Source of the DNA: Streptosporangiaceae bacterium
Lineage (GTDB): Bacteria; Actinomycetota; Actinomycetes; Streptosporangiales; Streptosporangiaceae
DNA length: 8,325 nucleotides
Direction: 5' to 3'
NCBI GenBank assembly: GCA_030042885.1
Contig: JASHYW010000471.1
Span: 1 to 8,325, forward strand
Below the pieces are notes generated by a model, which saw only the letters and a list, made by a program, of their open reading frames with translations, did no database searches and had not been told where the DNA came from. Shown piece after piece: positions 6,242 through 8,325 of the stretch (positions are counted from its first letter, which is position 1; each line of letters opens with the position of its first letter). The position numbers were made by a program, and so were the translations under genes.

Positions 6242-7756
6242 TCAGTGGGACGCCGAAGAACGGAAGCGACGGTAGCTTGCTTCGGCTAGCTGGCTTGCCC
6301 CCACGACGGCCTCGTCATTTTCTCCCGAACGGTCCGGCGTGCGCGCCCATGTCCTCATGCCGGTGGCCGCCGCGGCGATCTGCGCGGCCCCGCAGGCGGT
6401 GAGCCATCCGGGGCCGGCCGGGTAGAGCGGCACCGCCAGCACGTCGGCCAGCAATTGGCGCCAGGCCGGATGCCGGGTGCCGCCCCCGGCCAGCCGGATC
6501 TTGGCCGGGGCGCAGCCCGCGGCCCGCATATCGTCGAGCTTGCCGCGGAGAAGGAACCCCACCCCCTCCAGTGCGGCGCGCATCAGGTCGTCCCGTTCAT
6601 GGGCCAGGGTCAGGCCGATCCAGGCGCCGCCGGAGCCGCGGTCATCCCAGCGCTCGCCGGCCAGCTGAGGTAGGAAGACCGGGGTGTCCGCCTGCCAGGG
6701 GCGCGCGGAGGTGCCGTACAGCTCGTCCCAGCTGGCACCGAGCGTCCGCCGTACCCAGTCGAGCGTCACGCCCACGTTCTGGGCTCCGGCCAACCGGTAG
6801 GTCCCGCCGTCCACGGAACGGAACAGGTTCGTGGTACCGCTGAGATCAGCTCCCCCGCCGCCCGGGCTACCCGGATCCGGATAGTCCGAAAATGGAATAT
6901 CCGGCTTCGGAGGAGGGGACGAGACGATCAGCTGGCCCCCGGTGCCTAGCGTCAGCAAGCCCCACCGGCCCGCAGCGGAGAGGCCGGCGCCGGTAGGGGC
7001 GGCGGCGGGGAGCTGGGCAGCCAGCAGTGACGCGGCGGTGTCGGCGGCGCCGGTGGCTACCGGAAGGCCCGGGCGGAGGCCTAGCTGCTCGGCCGCGGCG
7101 GGCAGCAGGGTGCCAGCGATCTCAGCGGGCGGCCGGATCTCGGGAAGGAGGTCAGTGCGCAGGCCAAGGGCCTGGGCGACATCGGTGGCCCAGGCGCCGC
7201 GAGCCAGGTCGAACAGGAGCGTGCCGGAGGCATCGGTCGGGTCGGTGGCTACCTGGCCGGTCAGCCGCAGGCGAAGCCAGTCCTTCGGCTGGAGCATCCA
7301 GCGGGCCCGCCGGTAAGCGTCGGGCTCATACCGGGACATCCAGAGCAGCAGCGGGCCGGCCATGCCAGCCGACGGGGCGTTGCCCAGCCGGGCCCGTAGA
7401 CCGGCGGGCAGCCGCTGGTAGTCGGCCACTTCGGCTGAAGCCCGGCGGTCGAGCCAGATGACCGGGGGGCGAAGCAGGCCGGACCGTTCGGCCCAAAGAA
7501 TCAAGCCATGCATCTGGCCGACGATGGCCAGTCCCACGACCTCAGCCGGGACGGGACCTACCGCCGAACGGACCGCGGTGCGCGTGGCCTGCCACCACTG
7601 CTCGGCATCGGCCTCGGCCCAGCCGGCCCGGGGCGTGCTGACCTGGTAGCCAGCCAGGCCCTGGCCGAGGACACGGCCGTCGCGGGCGCACAGCAGCGCC
7701 TTGACCTGGCTGGTGCCCAGATCGAGCCCGAGCACCGCGGGCGGGCGGGCGTCCAT
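6242..7756 (-). CDS. xylB: Xylulokinase-type FGGY carbohydrate kinase
   Basis: Predicted cytoplasmic kinase phosphorylating D-xylulose to D-xylulose 5-phosphate for the pentose phosphate pathway. The 504 residues are slightly longer than E. coli XylB. The N-terminal ATPase-fold motif LDLGTS is at 11-16. The substrate-loop motif GQMHG (80-84) and the xylulokinase-like block TDPTDASGT (171-179) are present. The expected catalytic Asp is 239 in TGAADTAAS. The C-terminal half has LAGGGTRHPAWRQLLADVL (422-440) and ACGAAQIAAAATG (454-466). A Pro/Gly-rich insert lies at about 279-305. The ATG at 7756 is preceded by GGAGGT with 5-nt spacing. No xylose isomerase or sugar transporter is adjacent, so a different ketose or polyol substrate within the FGGY family remains possible. 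Confidence 0.85.
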   Translation of the reverse strand: MDARPPAVLGLDLGTSQVKALLCARDGRVLGQGLAGYQVSTPRAGWAEADAEQWWQATRTAVRSAVGPVPAEVVGLAIVGQMHGLILWAERSGLLRPPVIWLDRRASAEVADYQRLPAGLRARLGNAPSAGMAGPLLLWMSRYEPDAYRRARWMLQPKDWLRLRLTGQVATDPTDASGTLLFDLARGAWATDVAQALGLRTDLLPEIRPPAEIAGTLLPAAAEQLGLRPGLPVATGAADTAASLLAAQLPAAAPTGAGLSAAGRWGLLTLGTGGQLIVSSPPPKPDIPFSDYPDPGSPGGGGADLSGTTNLFRSVDGGTYRLAGAQNVGVTLDWVRRTLGASWDELYGTSARPWQADTPVFLPQLAGERWDDRGSGGAWIGLTLAHERDDLMRAALEGVGFLLRGKLDDMRAAGCAPAKIRLAGGGTRHPAWRQLLADVLAVPLYPAGPGWLTACGAAQIAAAATGMRTWARTPDRSGENDEAVVGASQLAEASYRRFRSSASH

Positions 7757-7761
7757 GCGCT

Positions 7762-7767
7762 ACCTCC
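7762..7767 (-). promoter_or_regulatory. Ribosome-binding site of the sugar kinase gene
   Basis: The minus strand reads GGAGGT five nt before the ATG at 7756. This supports that start over alternatives further upstream. Confidence 0.7.
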
Positions 7768-7822
7768 GGAACCATCATGCCGGCCCGGATGACGGGAGTC
7801 CACGCCCGGTCACATCACCACG

Positions 7823-7852
7823 AACGCCGTCTTATGGATGGACAGCGGCGTT
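7823..7852. terminator. Inverted repeat at the end of the anti-sigma factor gene
   Basis: Arms AACGCCG (7823-7829) and CGGCGTT (7846-7852) are perfect inverted copies around a 16-nt loop. Read on the minus strand, the hairpin begins within the TAA stop codon of the anti-sigma gene, a reasonable place for transcript-end or attenuation structure before the kinase gene. The large loop and lack of a T-run make it weak. The rest of the 94-nt gap shows no promoter I can recognise. Confidence 0.25.
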
Positions 7853-8325
7853 ACAGGGCGACGTCCAGCATCATGGGCGCGGTCGGCTCGCTGCTGCCGC
7901 CGGCGGGCTCAGCGGTGAGGGCGAGACGGTCTCCCCGGCGCAGGCCGGAAGCGATGACCGGGCCGGTCATGCCGTGGCTGGCCACAGGCAGCATGCCCAC
8001 CGGCCGGGTCCCGGCCGGGCCGATCAGCCACAGCTCGTAGCCGCGGGAGGCGGGCAGCGCGCGCAGGCCCGCGGCGGTGAACACCAGGGCGTTCCGGGAG
8101 TGGGACATCACGATGGTGGCGGTTCCGCCGCCGGCCACCGGGCCGGTCATCATCCGGGCGTCATGCGCGGTCAGCACGGCGGCGATCTGCTGGCTGCTGG
8201 CCTGGGCCTGGCTCAGCTGCTGCCGGATGCTGCCGTTGGAGACCCCGAACGCGACGGCGATCGCGAGTACGGCCACCGCGGCTGCCGCGGCCGCCGCCAT
8301 GGCCAGGCGGCCCGGCCAGGCCAGC
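7851..8325 (-). CDS. Anti-sigma factor, RskA (anti-sigma-K) family, C-terminal part; cut by window edge
   Basis: Membrane-bound regulator that would hold an ECF sigma factor inactive through an N-terminal cytoplasmic domain lying beyond the window. The visible part begins with in-frame codons up to the edge and continues through an Ala/Val-rich transmembrane helix (about 8230-8300). A polar, Gln-rich, possibly coiled stretch (IRQQLSQAQASSQQ) follows. The rest is the extracytoplasmic RskA C-terminal domain, with blocks GYELWLIGPAGTRPVG and LTAEPAGGSSEPTAP characteristic of the family. The ATG at 8300 lies directly before the membrane helix and the frame stays open upstream to 8325, so it is very unlikely to be the true start. 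The cognate sigma factor gene usually sits just upstream, which would be to the right of this window. Confidence 0.85.
   Translation of the reverse strand, partial: LAWPGRLAMAAAAAAAVAVLAIAVAFGVSNGSIRQQLSQAQASSQQIAAVLTAHDARMMTGPVAGGGTATIVMSHSRNALVFTAAGLRALPASRGYELWLIGPAGTRPVGMLPVASHGMTGPVIASGLRRGDRLALTAEPAGGSSEPTAPMMLDVAL

Noticed and set aside
1..8325. CRISPR array, tRNA, rRNA, insertion sequence, phage or defence genes
   Set aside because: No regularly spaced repeats, tRNA-like cloverleaf, terminal inverted repeats, transposase or nuclease motifs were seen. Every long coding frame is accounted for by transport, thioesterase, kinase or anti-sigma genes.

Overview
The window comes from a high-GC bacterium, most likely an actinomycete (Actinomycetota). 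Codon third positions are almost all G or C, GTG starts and stop/start overlaps are frequent, the transporter's binding protein carries a Tat-type lipoprotein signal, and the right edge holds an RskA-type anti-sigma factor, a family abundant in actinomycetes. The genus cannot be read from the sequence.

Left part (1-290): a non-coding or gene-end stretch with a GC-rich hairpin (95-113), a TTGACA-type promoter candidate (132-161), a perfect tandem 9-bp repeat (172-189) and an adjoining inverted repeat (188-204). These look like the control region of the operon that follows.

Main operon (+ strand, 291-6100): five tightly packed genes. In order they are a Tat-exported lipoprotein substrate-binding protein of SBP family 5, a DppB-like permease, a DppC-like permease, a single polypeptide carrying both ATPase domains (DppD-DppF fusion), and a small hotdog-fold thioesterase resembling betainyl-CoA thioesterases of carnitine breakdown. 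Three of the four junctions overlap and the fourth is 17 nt, so the genes are probably co-transcribed and partly translationally coupled. The first four make a complete importer of the peptide/nickel/opine class. The coupled thioesterase hints that the imported compound may be processed as a CoA thioester, perhaps a carnitine- or betaine-like compound rather than a peptide; that is an inference.

Right part (- strand, 6242-8325): convergent to the operon lies a xylulokinase-type FGGY sugar kinase (6242-7756). Upstream of it, across a 94-nt gap, is the 3' part of an anti-sigma factor gene cut by the window edge (7851-8325). The 141-nt convergent gap holds a hairpin that may end the operon transcript. 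No tRNA, rRNA, CRISPR array, insertion sequence or phage gene is visible. The window looks like ordinary chromosomal metabolic and transport DNA, with the thioesterase linkage and the leader repeats as its most interesting points.
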